Shown piece after piece: positions 29,447 through 41,438 of a DNA stretch of 64,000 bases. The stretch lies in the NCBI GenBank assembly GCA_002728135.1, contig PBVE01000005.1, forward strand, positions 156,848 to 220,847, given 5' to 3'. Position 1 is the first letter of the stretch. Each line of letters opens with the position of its first letter. The DNA comes from Rhodospirillaceae bacterium. Its GTDB lineage: Bacteria; Pseudomonadota; Alphaproteobacteria; UBA828. A program made the translations under genes and the position numbers. The notes below the pieces were generated by a model. The model was not told the DNA's origin. It saw nothing but the letters and a program-made list of their open reading frames with translations, and ran no database searches.

Positions 29447-32400
29447 TCAAGGTGCATATAGATCAAGAATTTCTGGGCTTAACCAAATCAATTCAGAGTT
29501 TTCAATAAATAGAAGTCCACATTCAATAGAATATTCAGGCAATGCAATTGCAGTAGCTATTTTGTAAGCAGCCATTTGAGATAAATACTTTTCAGATATG
29601 TTTTTTTCATCTGTGGGAGGTTCAATATCTGTTTTATAATCTATAATTCTAACGATATCATTTTTGATTATAATTCTATCAATCTTGCCTAAAATGTATT
29701 GGCTACCTATTAAAGCACCAAGAGAAACTTCAGAAACACTTTTTGAATCAAATAAATAGGCAAAATTGGGATTATCTAAAATCCTCAATACAGATTTTAC
29801 CATTTTTTTTTGGTCATTAATTGGAATTGTTGGAGAAATTGAATTTAGCCACCTAAAAGCAGTTTTTTCACGGGTTGTCTTTGATTCATTAGGCATAAAT
29901 TCAAGTAATTTGTGAACAATTTTTCCACGGTCACGTGCGGTTCTCCTTGTTTTTTCAAGTGGACTAATTTGATCATTAACTTTGTATGCTATACTGGATG
30001 GATTTATTGTTTCATGAGAGATATTTTGCACAGAGCTAAATTTGACTTTGGGAACATTATCAAACTCTTGTGATAATTTTTCTGTGTAATTTTCATTGAA
30101 TTCATCCTTTATTTGAGGACATTCAAAACGAGTATAACCAATCCCAACTGAATAACCGTTCCGATTTTTTAGATCCTTGAAGCCATCATATATAATGTCA
30201 TACCAAGATTCTTTGATTGATTCTTTTTTTCCTTCTATGCCACAGATATATAACCTATCTTCTGCTCTTGTCATTGCGACATAAAGAAGACGACGATATT
30301 CCTCTTTTTGTTTTTCAAAATTGTTTAATCTTTCTTTTAAAAAAGCTTTTGGATCATTTACTTTTTGTCCTGGCCATATTGGCACCTCACAATCAACACC
30401 ATCTTTTAGCCATAGAAGTTTAGGGCGATGTGCAGGTTTTCTTGTGGCATCAGCAAGAAATACAACTGGTGCTTCTAAACCTTTAGCTCCGTGAACAGTC
30501 ATAATTCTAACTTTGCCAGAATCTCTTTCCATATCTCTTTTTACTTCGGTTTTTCCAGCCTGTATCCAACTAAGAAATAATTGTAAAGACGGCGGGTGAT
30601 CACTCTGAAACTCATGTGCTAGTTTTAAAAACTCATTTAAGGGATCATCAACTTCTTCTCCAAGCCTTCTAATAAGCTTTGATTTTCCATCGTAAAACAT
30701 TAGCAACTCAGAAAAAAATTCATATGGAGGAAGTGTATTTCCCTTAAGTAATATGTTATTCAAATATTCTTTGGTCTGAGAAAATATCTCTTTTTCATCT
30801 GAAAGATCACAAATCCTATCCCACAGTTTTACCGATCCCCTATCATAAGCGAGCTCAAAAAGCTCTTCCTCTGATAAGCCAATAAATGGGCTTTTAAGAA
30901 CATTTGCCAAATTAAGATCGTCTTTGGGAAAAATTACAAAATTAGCAATTGCAATTAAATCCATAATTGCTAGTTGATCTAACAAAACCATTCGATCTAC
31001 ACCAGCTACTGGAACATCAAATGTCTTAAGTGCTTTAACTAAATAATCAACTAAAATACTTCTTTGTTGTACTAAAATCATTATGTCTTTTGGCAGTAAT
31101 CTTCTATTATGGGAAAATAACCATGCTTCATTGTCTTTTGGGTTAGGAGTTGTAAGCCAAAAAGAAATACGTTTTGCAATTTTTGAAGCTAATATTGCTG
31201 ACGGATCTTCAAGAGTTTCTTGATGTATTGGTGGTGACCATTTATCGTTACTTGTGGTTTTATTTCTGGTTTGGGTTTTTTCCCAAATTTCAACAAGTCC
31301 AGACTCACCTTTCCGAACAGTTTGAGTTAAGATACTCTTTTTTTTATTTGTTACACCTTTCAATATGTCTGGTTGATTAAAAGTTGAGTGAATTAATTCC
31401 ATAATTGGAACTGTTGATCTGAAACATAAATCTAAGGATATTTCAGACCATTTAAATTCTGCACATTTCGATTTCTCGCTCAGGTGTGATTGCATTGACT
31501 GCATTATAAGTGGATCAGCACCTTGAAAACTAAATATTGATTGTTTCTCATCACCAACGACAAAAATTGATTTTTTGGTGGATGTAGTTTCGGTGTTAAT
31601 GAAATATTCATTAGCTAAGTTTATTATTATATCCCACTGAATTTGGCTCACATCTTGTGCTTCATCAACTAAGATATGATCTGTTCCACCGTCTAATTTA
31701 TATAATACCCATAATGCCAATTTGGGATCAGTCAAAAGATTGTTAGTCATATGAATTTGATCATTATAATCTAGAATTCCAGACTTAGATTTTTCTAGAT
31801 CATAAGCTTCGATCATATGTGAACTAAGGTAGATGATTGCTTTAGCACGCTCAAAGGCCCGTATAGATTTTATTTTTTCAAGAAATTCGCGAGCCCGATT
31901 TTGTTCCTTATAAAATATTTCAGCCAAATCTGGGTGTATGTTTAGAAATCTTTTCCCAGGTAAATATGCAAGATCTGTTCCAGATTGAGTAAAAAAACTC
32001 CTTGCATAATTCTGTGCTGTTTGGATACGACTTTCAGAGTCGCAATTAAGCCATAAACTAGCTTTAAATGCCCAGATTTTTTCTATTTTGCTACCTTCAC
32101 TAAAAATTTTCGTAGTTTTTAAAAGTTTATTTAAATCAGAATTTTTTACTATTGAAAATTCACATGCTAGAGATAGTTCTGAGTCAGTAGATGATATCTG
32201 TAATTTTTTGGATAAAGCATCAAATATGTTACTAAAACTTTTGTAATGTAAAAAACATTTTTCTAATCGTTTTCTGGATGCAATAATTTCATCAATAATT
32301 TTCTCAAATTCTAATTCTGATGCATTTGCACTAATAATAGCTACTGAGTTGCTAAAATCTTGATGATCTTCACTTCTGGCTTTGGATAATATCTTAGATT

Positions 32401-32869
32401 TTGCAGAAAGAAGTAATTCAGTCTGTATCTGTTCATCGGCAATTTTGAATTCGGGAGAAATTCCAGCCTCTATAGGAAACCGCCGCAAAATTGATTGGCA
32501 AAATCCATGTATGGTTTCAGTTTTAATTCCTTCTGACGAATCTAGAACAATAGATAACATATTTTTTGCATTTACTAGAGTTTCCCGATTGGGTTTAGTT
32601 CCAGTAAGTTCAGTAATTGATTGAGATAATTTTTGGATGGGCATGGTTTCCCATATACCCAATTGATTATTTAACCGAATTGACATTTCAGCTGCAGCAG
32701 CTTTAGTAAAAGTCAAACATAAAATTTTTTCAGGTTGAGTCCCAGAAAGAAGAAGCCTTAACACCCTATTTACTAGCACACGTGTTTTGCCAGTTCCTGC
32801 AGAGGCTGATAGCCATACGGAAGACTTTGGATCAGAGGCAAGCGTTTGATTCTTAGTCATTCTCATCAC
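29447..32869 (-). CDS. addA: Double-strand break repair helicase-nuclease AddA
   Basis: AddA is the UvrD-type helicase and nuclease subunit of AddAB, which resects broken DNA ends for RecA in place of RecBCD. In 1140 residues it shows Walker A SASAGTGKTR at 21-30, motif II HILVDEAQDVSQIQW, GDEKQSIFSFQGAD, VRIMTVHGAKGLE and motif VI LLYVAMTRAEDRLYICG. Near the C-terminus the PD-(D/E)xK nuclease core reads IVRIIDYKTD. The start overlaps the addB stop by about 17 bases, and ATGs at 32869, 32866 and 32860 are all usable. Confidence 0.96.
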   Translation of the reverse strand: MMRMTKNQTLASDPKSSVWLSASAGTGKTRVLVNRVLRLLLSGTQPEKILCLTFTKAAAAEMSIRLNNQLGIWETMPIQKLSQSITELTGTKPNRETLVNAKNMLSIVLDSSEGIKTETIHGFCQSILRRFPIEAGISPEFKIADEQIQTELLLSAKSKILSKARSEDHQDFSNSVAIISANASELEFEKIIDEIIASRKRLEKCFLHYKSFSNIFDALSKKLQISSTDSELSLACEFSIVKNSDLNKLLKTTKIFSEGSKIEKIWAFKASLWLNCDSESRIQTAQNYARSFFTQSGTDLAYLPGKRFLNIHPDLAEIFYKEQNRAREFLEKIKSIRAFERAKAIIYLSSHMIEAYDLEKSKSGILDYNDQIHMTNNLLTDPKLALWVLYKLDGGTDHILVDEAQDVSQIQWDIIINLANEYFINTETTSTKKSIFVVGDEKQSIFSFQGADPLIMQSMQSHLSEKSKCAEFKWSEISLDLCFRSTVPIMELIHSTFNQPDILKGVTNKKKSILTQTVRKGESGLVEIWEKTQTRNKTTSNDKWSPPIHQETLEDPSAILASKIAKRISFWLTTPNPKDNEAWLFSHNRRLLPKDIMILVQQRSILVDYLVKALKTFDVPVAGVDRMVLLDQLAIMDLIAIANFVIFPKDDLNLANVLKSPFIGLSEEELFELAYDRGSVKLWDRICDLSDEKEIFSQTKEYLNNILLKGNTLPPYEFFSELLMFYDGKSKLIRRLGEEVDDPLNEFLKLAHEFQSDHPPSLQLFLSWIQAGKTEVKRDMERDSGKVRIMTVHGAKGLEAPVVFLADATRKPAHRPKLLWLKDGVDCEVPIWPGQKVNDPKAFLKERLNNFEKQKEEYRRLLYVAMTRAEDRLYICGIEGKKESIKESWYDIIYDGFKDLKNRNGYSVGIGYTRFECPQIKDEFNENYTEKLSQEFDNVPKVKFSSVQNISHETINPSSIAYKVNDQISPLEKTRRTARDRGKIVHKLLEFMPNESKTTREKTAFRWLNSISPTIPINDQKKMVKSVLRILDNPNFAYLFDSKSVSEVSLGALIGSQYILGKIDRIIIKNDIVRIIDYKTDIEPPTDEKNISEKYLSQMAAYKIATAIALPEYSIECGLLFIENSELIWLSPEILDLYAP

Positions 32870-35800
32870 TCTTATTTACTTTTATGGACCATTCATTTAT
32901 ACGCGATAAATGTGTATAGTCGCTCCATATAGCTGACCAGTTGTGGCGTGGCTGAGCTAAATAAGGGGTTTCAAATTTATCGAATGTATCTATTAAAGTT
33001 TCTAAGTTTTGTAATGTCTGGGTGATTAATTCTTTAATTCCGTCATTTATTTTTGTAATTTCTCCAGCTGGCTCGCCCCCCGAAAGCCGCCAATAAGCAA
33101 GTTCGCTAACAGAAGTATTAGATATATTAGCAAAACCTCCTGCCTCTGCTATGAGAGCCTCTAAAAAAAGCTGAGGTGCTTTTCCCTCGCGCATTTCTCT
33201 AATGCTTGGTGTCCTTCCAGTTTTGTAATCTATAATTGACAAAGTTCCATCAGGCATTTTGTCAATACGATCAGCTTTTCCAGTGATATGAAATATTCCT
33301 CCAGGACGTGCTATTTTAAAGTCTCCAAGAAGTTCGCTTCCTAGGGTATTTACTTTAAATTGACGGTTAATCTCATTTTTTACAAACCACTTAGCTATTC
33401 TTTCAAACCTAGGCCACCAAAGACCTAACTTTGCTAGTTCAAGATCTTTAGATTTAAAAACTTGCTGTCCAATAATGATTAATTTTTCGTATGAATCATC
33501 CGAAAAATTTGATGAATTATTTTTTAGAAATGTATCCAATATCTCATGAATAATATTACCTTTGTCAGCATTGCTTATACTAAGATTAATGGGTTCCATT
33601 GGACGAAGTCGAAGAATATGTTTAGCGTAAATGCTATATGGGTCCTTCATCCAGCGTTCAACTTCTGTTACCGAGAGTTTTCTAGGCCTAGAGTCTAATG
33701 GAGGTATCGGGCTAGGTGGAGAAATCGGAGAAAAATTACCCACAGACTTTTGTTGTTCATGGTATATACTCTTCCAATATTCCCCTTTTTCTTTGGGTAA
33801 TACCGAAGAATTTTTTTCCAGGAGATTTATTATTCTTAAAAACCATCTTGAAGGTATAGTAGGTCCATCATTATTTTTTTGTGATCTGGTAATCATTACT
33901 TGCTCAGTGGAGGCTGCTTGAACAAAGTCATGTGCTGATAATCCGATACGTTTTTCAGGAGAAGCTAAACCAAATGCCTCTCGCATTGGACGATTCATCC
34001 AGGGGTCATTCTTTGGTTTTAGTGGCCAAGTTCCTTCGTTGAGACCTCCTATAATTACTATATCTGATTTTTGTAATCTGGCTTCTAAGGGACTCCAAAT
34101 AAAAAAATTATTTTGATTCTCAAACTTGGGCCTGATCATGTGCTGTTTTATAAGTGAGTTGAATATTGATATATAGTCCGTGCCATTAATCTTTCCTATT
34201 GAATCTCCATGCTCAAGAAGTTCCTCTAAAAATAAAGCTAGTTCCTTTCCGGCTATTGAACCAAATAATAAGTTTGATCCATCGGAATCATAATTACTTG
34301 CTAGCCATTCAGAAGCTCTAATATGAGTGCATAAAATCTTAAAGAAATCTTCTTTTTCACTAACTAAAATATCACTGCACGTTTTTAATATATTAAAAAT
34401 ACCCTTTGTCCATAACTGCATTTCTTTGTCTGGAAAATAATCCGTAGGTAAATTTTTTAAGGCAAAAAATCCAGATATAGGTTGCACTTTACGTAAATAG
34501 CAAGCTTCGAACTCTTGAGTGAATTCTCTAAACTTTTCTGGTATTATGCCCCCTGATGCTAATGGATGCTTTAATGCTGCTAAAAGATCTACGGTGCCAA
34601 GGTCTTTAATGAAAAATTTAGAAGTTAATTGAAGAAGTGACCCCTCAAGGGTCTGGTTGATTGGTTTTCCGGCAGAATCATCGACTGTTATATTCCACTT
34701 TGTAAGTTCTACTGCTACCTGGTGAGCAAGTTGTCTATCTGCAGTGATCAATGCAATTGTTTTTAACCTTCTATTTTTTAATCTCCCTGATTTAGCTTTA
34801 TTACCACTTGTCGAAATTTCGTCTAAAGCTGCTCGCATTCTTAAAGCGATTAAACCTGCTTCTTCACGTGTATCAGCACATTCTACTATTGTAATATTTT
34901 TAATTGCATCATGATCTAATTGAAAATTTGGTATAGCATTGTTTGTTTTAGGTGGTTTTAGGGCCTCTGAGAGCATTTTTGATCGCGATGAATTATGATT
35001 AAAACATAATGCTGTTGGCCAAGTTTTTACGTTAGATCGTTTAATAGAGAGTCGTTTAAGAAGAGTTTTTAAAGTGAATTGTGGATGGCTGGGAGTTATA
35101 GATTCCCAATTGTTAGAACTTAATTCTTTATCGAGGCCTGGGAGTAATATCATGCCATTAGGTAGATATGAAACTGTTTTCATAAGTCTGGCCACAGCCG
35201 GTATGGAACCTGTAGAACCAGCAATTATTATTGGATTTTGAGGTTTAGATTTTTCCCAAAAATCACAAATATGATGAATTGCAAGATTTCGTCTTGTAAC
35301 AGTATCAATAAGACCTTCTTCAGAAAGAATATCTGGCCAAGCATTTGTTACAATGTCTAAAAATCTGATAGTGTTTTGCCAATGATGTGCAAACTCATGT
35401 GGGGCTAAATCCTTTAGCTTTGAAAAGCTTACTTCTTCTATTTCAGCACTATCAATTAATTTAGTTAATTCATTTGCTAATCGCATTACATTTTCTATTG
35501 ACCATGTGCTGGTTTTCTCAACACTAATTTTTGTATTGTTTATACTCCAAGCCTTAATTAATTTAGCTAAAAGCAACTGGCGGCGAATGGGGGAAATGGC
35601 ACGTGGTAAGTTCCGATGTATTATTGTCTCTAAATTCCCAAATTCTGGATCATTATTTTCTATGTCTCCAATAGGAAAAATTTTTGGCAATAACAAACTT
35701 GATCGGTTACTCAAGCGAATAAAGTTTTCCTCTAGAGAGCGACAAGCTCTTCTTGTGGGCAATAATATTATTATATTGTTTAGCCAAAGAGGGTCTTTTC

Positions 35801-35909
35801 TATCAATGTTAAATATCTTTTCTGAATATATGCCAGATATAAGAGCTTCGATAAATGGAACCGAGGCTGGCATATTATATATAGATGGTCCACGCTTCTC
35901 TGTGGTCAT
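32853..35909 (-). CDS. addB: Double-strand break repair protein AddB
   Basis: AddB is the partner of AddA: it has an inactive helicase fold and a second nuclease domain. The 1018-residue protein starts with a degenerate helicase region (NIIILLPTRRACRSLEENFI instead of a true Walker A). It carries REEAGLIALRMR and DIVIIGGLNEGTWPLKP in the core, and its C-terminal nuclease motif is LSIIDYKTGRTPS. It overlaps murU-like upstream by four bases and addA downstream by 17, so the genes are coupled. In this class AddB lacks some features of the Bacillus form; the annotation rests on these motifs and the neighbourhood. Confidence 0.94.
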   Translation of the reverse strand: MTTEKRGPSIYNMPASVPFIEALISGIYSEKIFNIDRKDPLWLNNIIILLPTRRACRSLEENFIRLSNRSSLLLPKIFPIGDIENNDPEFGNLETIIHRNLPRAISPIRRQLLLAKLIKAWSINNTKISVEKTSTWSIENVMRLANELTKLIDSAEIEEVSFSKLKDLAPHEFAHHWQNTIRFLDIVTNAWPDILSEEGLIDTVTRRNLAIHHICDFWEKSKPQNPIIIAGSTGSIPAVARLMKTVSYLPNGMILLPGLDKELSSNNWESITPSHPQFTLKTLLKRLSIKRSNVKTWPTALCFNHNSSRSKMLSEALKPPKTNNAIPNFQLDHDAIKNITIVECADTREEAGLIALRMRAALDEISTSGNKAKSGRLKNRRLKTIALITADRQLAHQVAVELTKWNITVDDSAGKPINQTLEGSLLQLTSKFFIKDLGTVDLLAALKHPLASGGIIPEKFREFTQEFEACYLRKVQPISGFFALKNLPTDYFPDKEMQLWTKGIFNILKTCSDILVSEKEDFFKILCTHIRASEWLASNYDSDGSNLLFGSIAGKELALFLEELLEHGDSIGKINGTDYISIFNSLIKQHMIRPKFENQNNFFIWSPLEARLQKSDIVIIGGLNEGTWPLKPKNDPWMNRPMREAFGLASPEKRIGLSAHDFVQAASTEQVMITRSQKNNDGPTIPSRWFLRIINLLEKNSSVLPKEKGEYWKSIYHEQQKSVGNFSPISPPSPIPPLDSRPRKLSVTEVERWMKDPYSIYAKHILRLRPMEPINLSISNADKGNIIHEILDTFLKNNSSNFSDDSYEKLIIIGQQVFKSKDLELAKLGLWWPRFERIAKWFVKNEINRQFKVNTLGSELLGDFKIARPGGIFHITGKADRIDKMPDGTLSIIDYKTGRTPSIREMREGKAPQLFLEALIAEAGGFANISNTSVSELAYWRLSGGEPAGEITKINDGIKELITQTLQNLETLIDTFDKFETPYLAQPRHNWSAIWSDYTHLSRINEWSIKVNKSDEND

Positions 35910-36721
35910 ATATATTTCCGACTAAAAACGTTTTTTTCCGCTAATCTTAGTCCATCTGGTGATCCTACATGATACCATGTTTCATCACAATTAATGGCAT
36001 AAAGTCGCTCGTTAGCAATAGCATCATCATAATGAAAATTGAGTGAATAGGAACCATCAGGTGCATTATTAAAAATTTTGGGGGAAAGGATTTGTATGCC
36101 AGTAAACACAAATGATGCTTTAAGATCATTATCAACCAATCTTTTAGCCCTATAAGCTATATTATTTTTTATTACCGATTTACTATCACCATAAGATTTT
36201 TGGTATTCTAAATTGAAATCTCCGGAACCATTATAGCCCTTAACATTTGTGAGGGGGCAAACTAAAAGTAACACATCCATTAAACTGTTATCCCAGACCT
36301 CAGCTAAATATGAGAGTGGGTTGAAGGATTCTCTCCCGAAAATAGAATCACTATTGATTACAAAAAAAGGTCCGTGCCCTAACTCATATATTGCATTCTT
36401 AACTCCACCACCTGTTTCAAGGCGATCTATTTCATGAATTGTTTTGATATTAGTCTTATGTGAACTTTTATTACTTGGGTTTGTAAGAGATATTATTCTT
36501 GGTGATTGCAAATAGTTTTTAATTAAATCTGCCTTGTAGTGGGTATTAACTATTAATTTTTTTATTCCAAATTCAACAACATATGTAATTGAATATTCAA
36601 TCAAAGGTCTACCGCAAACCTGAATTAGTGGCTTAGGCATTCCATTACTTACACTTCTGATTCTTTCACCTAAACCAGCAGCTAAAATCATTGCTGAGCT
36701 TATCTGATAATTTTTTTCCAT
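35906..36721 (-). CDS. murU: MurU-like nucleotidyltransferase
   Basis: This sugar-1-phosphate nucleotidyltransferase has 271 residues. The signature MILAAGLGERIRS is at 11-23, followed by MPKPLIQVCGRPLIEYSI. The Mg-binding Asp is in VINSDSIF, and a further acidic motif is near the end. In Pseudomonas and Caulobacter the paired MurU and AmgK convert MurNAc to UDP-MurNAc and bypass new synthesis. The neighbour here is an AmgK-type kinase four bases away, so I infer MurNAc-1-phosphate uridylyltransferase. A mannose-1-phosphate enzyme is the alternative. Confidence 0.85.
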   Translation of the reverse strand: MEKNYQISSAMILAAGLGERIRSVSNGMPKPLIQVCGRPLIEYSITYVVEFGIKKLIVNTHYKADLIKNYLQSPRIISLTNPSNKSSHKTNIKTIHEIDRLETGGGVKNAIYELGHGPFFVINSDSIFGRESFNPLSYLAEVWDNSLMDVLLLVCPLTNVKGYNGSGDFNLEYQKSYGDSKSVIKNNIAYRAKRLVDNDLKASFVFTGIQILSPKIFNNAPDGSYSLNFHYDDAIANERLYAINCDETWYHVGSPDGLRLAEKNVFSRKYI

Positions 36722-36725
36722 TTAA

Positions 36726-37718
36726 CTAAGTTAAATTATTTCTAGAAGATGGTACAAACTCTAAAAGCCATTCCCGCAAACTTTCGAGTTTTGAATGTTT
36801 GGCGTGTTCAAACACATGTTCCCATACCAAAGGAATATATTTCTTATATTGTGGTTTGTTATCAATAATTGCTAGTTTTGAAAAAACCCCGATAATCCGA
36901 AAAGCTCTTTGTACGCCGACTGCTGCATAAGAAGCGTAGAACCTTAAGGGGTCAATATGGGTGTTTAATTCAAGATATTTATCAGTCATTTTTTTAGTTA
37001 AAATTTTATTCAACTTTATTCTAGCATCACAAGTTAATGACACTAAATCATATGATGCTGGTGCCTCAATTGCATCTTGAAAGTCTAATAACCCTATTTT
37101 TTTAAAAGACCTTCTATTTGAGAGCCACATTAAATTTCCAGCGTGATAATCCCTTAAAGAAAAAACGGATGGTATTTTCCAAGCTTCCAGCATGACTGGT
37201 TCCAGTGCTTTTGAGAATGAATTTTTTGCTATGTCTATTTCATTCGAATTCGTAATTAATGAGTTATACCAAAATGAAAAGAATTCTGTAGCCTCATTAA
37301 TTAGTCTTTTAGAGGTATATTTTTTAGTATTAATAGGTATATGCCCTTCCTGAATAATCTTTAATGTTTCAAGTGCATAGAAATACATTTCAGTCAATTC
37401 ATTTTGATTAGGGTTATTTTGGGCCATTGAATATATAGAGTTGTCGCCAAAATCTTCTAATAGTAAAAACCCTTTTTGTATATCTGCATAAAAAATTTCA
37501 GGTGCGCTAAGACCTAATTTTCTCAAATGTGAGTCAACCTTAATGAATGAATTAATTTTTTCCTTTTCAACTCTGGAATCCATAAGAATTGCGGTAGTTC
37601 CACTTTTATATATCCTGGTATAATTCCTGGTGGAAGCATCACCAACTAATGACTGAGTTTTTTCAGGTAACCAGTCATTTTTTTTAAGGAAACTTGTCCA
37701 CTCTTCTGGGTTTTTCAT
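36726..37718 (-). CDS. amgK: AmgK-like sugar kinase (APH family)
   Basis: This is a 330-residue phosphotransferase of the aminoglycoside-kinase fold. The catalytic loop RDYHAGNLMW and the metal-binding LLDFQDAIEAPASYDL are intact. The N-lobe shows GDASTRNYTRIY and FLLLEDFGD, typical of the AmgK group that phosphorylates MurNAc and GlcNAc at C1 during cell-wall recycling. It overlaps tsaE by four bases and precedes the MurU-like gene by four. With an AmpG-like permease in the same window, a recycling role is plausible. Confidence 0.85.
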   Translation of the reverse strand: MKNPEEWTSFLKKNDWLPEKTQSLVGDASTRNYTRIYKSGTTAILMDSRVEKEKINSFIKVDSHLRKLGLSAPEIFYADIQKGFLLLEDFGDNSIYSMAQNNPNQNELTEMYFYALETLKIIQEGHIPINTKKYTSKRLINEATEFFSFWYNSLITNSNEIDIAKNSFSKALEPVMLEAWKIPSVFSLRDYHAGNLMWLSNRRSFKKIGLLDFQDAIEAPASYDLVSLTCDARIKLNKILTKKMTDKYLELNTHIDPLRFYASYAAVGVQRAFRIIGVFSKLAIIDNKPQYKKYIPLVWEHVFEHAKHSKLESLREWLLEFVPSSRNNLT

Positions 37719-38200
37719 ACGGTTGATATTTGGGATATAAGTATATCCCTAAGAATTTTTGAGCGGGGGCCATAATCATTTAGCGTTGCAATGCGTGCGT
37801 CAGGATTTTTTGAAAAATCCAGCCGTAAATTTAACCAGTCACCTAAAAAATCTGAAGGAAGTCTCTCGGGCCATTCAATTATTAAAAGATCGTGTCCTAT
37901 TGCTTCAGGAAGCCCTAATTCATATACTTCTGATACATCATTTATTCTGTAGAGATCTAGATGCCAGATACTTCCTTTCGTGTTATTATTTATAGAATTT
38001 TCCTCGTAAATTTGTAATAATGTAAATGTTGGGCTGGGAACATCATCAACTTCACATCGTGCGTTAATAAATGCTCGAGCAAACGATGACTTTCCTGCAC
38101 CAAGACTTCCAGATAAACCTATAATATCTCCAGATTTAGCATTGTTAGCAAAAGCCTCAGCTAGAGCAACCGTTTCTAATTCATTCTCTAGTACAATCAT
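37715..38200 (-). CDS. tsaE: tRNA t6A synthesis ATPase TsaE
   Basis: TsaE is a small ATPase needed with TsaB and TsaD to make threonylcarbamoyl-adenosine at position 37 of ANN-decoding tRNAs. The 161-residue protein has Walker A GSLGAGKSSFARAF (31-44), the switch segment VPSPTFTLLQIY, and the HLDLYRI motif that completes the site. It heads the tsaE-amgK-murU-addB-addA-trxA chain common in alphaproteobacteria and follows ahcY by 30 bp. Confidence 0.95.
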   Translation of the reverse strand: MIVLENELETVALAEAFANNAKSGDIIGLSGSLGAGKSSFARAFINARCEVDDVPSPTFTLLQIYEENSINNNTKGSIWHLDLYRINDVSEVYELGLPEAIGHDLLIIEWPERLPSDFLGDWLNLRLDFSKNPDARIATLNDYGPRSKILRDILISQISTV

Positions 38201-38230
38201 TGATCGTAGATATTTTCGTTAAAGATTTTC

Positions 38231-39626
<1,396 letters not shown>

Positions 39627-41438
39627 TCAATTCTTTTTTAAAGAGTTATATTCATCTATTATATTTGAAATATCAGTTGTATCTGATTGTTTCAAAATAT
39701 TTTGGCTGTGAGTATATGCTTCAGAAACATTGAGGTTGATAATTCTTTGTTTTACTCTGGGTAAACTCGGTGCAGCCATTGACAAGTTACGTAAACCAAG
39801 ACCGATTAACAAAGCAGAATACTTTGGATTACCTGCCATTTCTCCACATAAATTCACAGGAATTTGATATTTTTTTGCTGCATCAACTGTCATTTGTATT
39901 AAACGTAAAACTGCAGGATGAAGAGGATTATATAAATTTGCTACTTGTTCGTCACCTCTATCGACTGCAAGTGTATACATCGTAAGGTCATTAGTACCTA
40001 TAGAAAAAAAATCACAGACCTGTGCTAAAGACTCTGAAGCTATAGCAGCTCCTGGTGTTTCTATCATTATTCCAATTTTAGGTAATTCATCAGGCAGTTT
40101 AATACGTCTTCTTCTAAGCCGTCTAACAACTTTAGCTATTGTTTGCCTTACGTGATATATCTCAGAAACTGAAGTAATCATTGGCAATAATATTCTCATT
40201 TCCCCATGATTACATGCCCTTAGCATTGCAGCGATTTGGGTTTCTAGTAGTGGTCTTACTTTAAGTGATAAACGAATTGCACGTAGTCCAAGTGCTGGAT
40301 TTACACTTGGGCTAATATGATTTCCTAGTGAATAAGCGAGTTTATCACTACCGATATCAAGTGTTCTGACAGTAACGGGACACCCATTCATACCTTCTAA
40401 TATTTCTCTAATAGCTACATATTGTTCATCTTCACTTGGTGGTTTATGCCTGTTCATATATAAAAATTCGCTTCTTAACAGTCCTATACCTTCGGCACCC
40501 GCATCTAATGAAAGTTCTAGCTCTGAGGGGAGTTCCATATTGCATTGAAGTCTAACAGCAGTTCCATCTTTAGTAATGGCGGGAACTCTTTGAAGTCGGC
40601 GGAGTTGTCTTTGCCTACGTATTAATGCCTGACGTCTACGCTTAAATCGATTAATTGTATCTTTAGATGGTTTGACAATTACTTGGCCCCTAACTCCATC
40701 TATAATAACAATATCTCCTGCTTTCACAGTCCTCATTACTCCCGGAGCACCTAATACAGCGGGTAATCCAAGAGAGCGAGCCATGATTGCTGTATGTCCC
40801 TCTGCACCACCAAGGGTAGATGTAAATCCACCTATACGATTTGGATCCATTAAGGCTGTATCCGCAGGTGTAATTTCCTCAGCAATAATAATTGTTCCTA
40901 AGGGCAAACCTGAAAATGCTTGATATTCAGCACTAGTAAGATTTCTCAAAAGGCGGGCACTAACTTCTCTAACATCTTCAATTTTACCTGCAAGATAGTT
41001 ATCACCCATTGCTGAAAAGGCCTCAGCAATTTGTGAGAATTCAGCTTGAACTGAGGCTTCAGCATTATTTTTTGTATTTCTAATTCTATGCACAACACCT
41101 CTGACAAGCCTAGAACCTCTCAACATTTGTAAGTGTGCATCAAGTAAGTATAACAACTCTTCAGCTGCGGCCCCTTCCAGTACAGAGGCTTTTGATTGTA
41201 GTTTCTGTATTTGCCTTATTGATTTTTGTACGGCTTTATCAAAGCGTGCAACTTCTAACTCAAGTGCACTCTCGGTAATTGTATATTCTGGAACATCAAT
41301 CAATCCTCGCTCAACAACATGTGCAGGACCTATAGCTATACCGGCAGATACACCTAATCCGTTATGGGTTATGTCTTGGTTAAGGGTTAGATTAGCCAAA
41401 GGATTTATAGTAGTATTTTTTTCGTTAATCTTCATCAA
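39627..41438 (-). CDS. ptsP: Phosphotransferase enzyme I (EI-type)
   Basis: Enzyme I takes phosphate from PEP and passes it to HPr. The 603-residue protein has the phospho-His domain with H215 in GGAEGHTAIMARSLG, and the PEP-binding barrel with RSEFLYMNR, LDIGSDKLAY and FSIGTNDLTMYTLAVDR. It lacks the N-terminal GAF domain of EI-Ntr. It overlaps ptsH by 14 bases. No EIIB or EIIC sugar permease gene is nearby, so phosphate probably flows only to the regulatory EIIA proteins of this cluster. ptsI would be an equally valid symbol. Confidence 0.93.
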   Translation of the reverse strand: MMKINEKNTTINPLANLTLNQDITHNGLGVSAGIAIGPAHVVERGLIDVPEYTITESALELEVARFDKAVQKSIRQIQKLQSKASVLEGAAAEELLYLLDAHLQMLRGSRLVRGVVHRIRNTKNNAEASVQAEFSQIAEAFSAMGDNYLAGKIEDVREVSARLLRNLTSAEYQAFSGLPLGTIIIAEEITPADTALMDPNRIGGFTSTLGGAEGHTAIMARSLGLPAVLGAPGVMRTVKAGDIVIIDGVRGQVIVKPSKDTINRFKRRRQALIRRQRQLRRLQRVPAITKDGTAVRLQCNMELPSELELSLDAGAEGIGLLRSEFLYMNRHKPPSEDEQYVAIREILEGMNGCPVTVRTLDIGSDKLAYSLGNHISPSVNPALGLRAIRLSLKVRPLLETQIAAMLRACNHGEMRILLPMITSVSEIYHVRQTIAKVVRRLRRRRIKLPDELPKIGIMIETPGAAIASESLAQVCDFFSIGTNDLTMYTLAVDRGDEQVANLYNPLHPAVLRLIQMTVDAAKKYQIPVNLCGEMAGNPKYSALLIGLGLRNLSMAAPSLPRVKQRIINLNVSEAYTHSQNILKQSDTTDISNIIDEYNSLKKN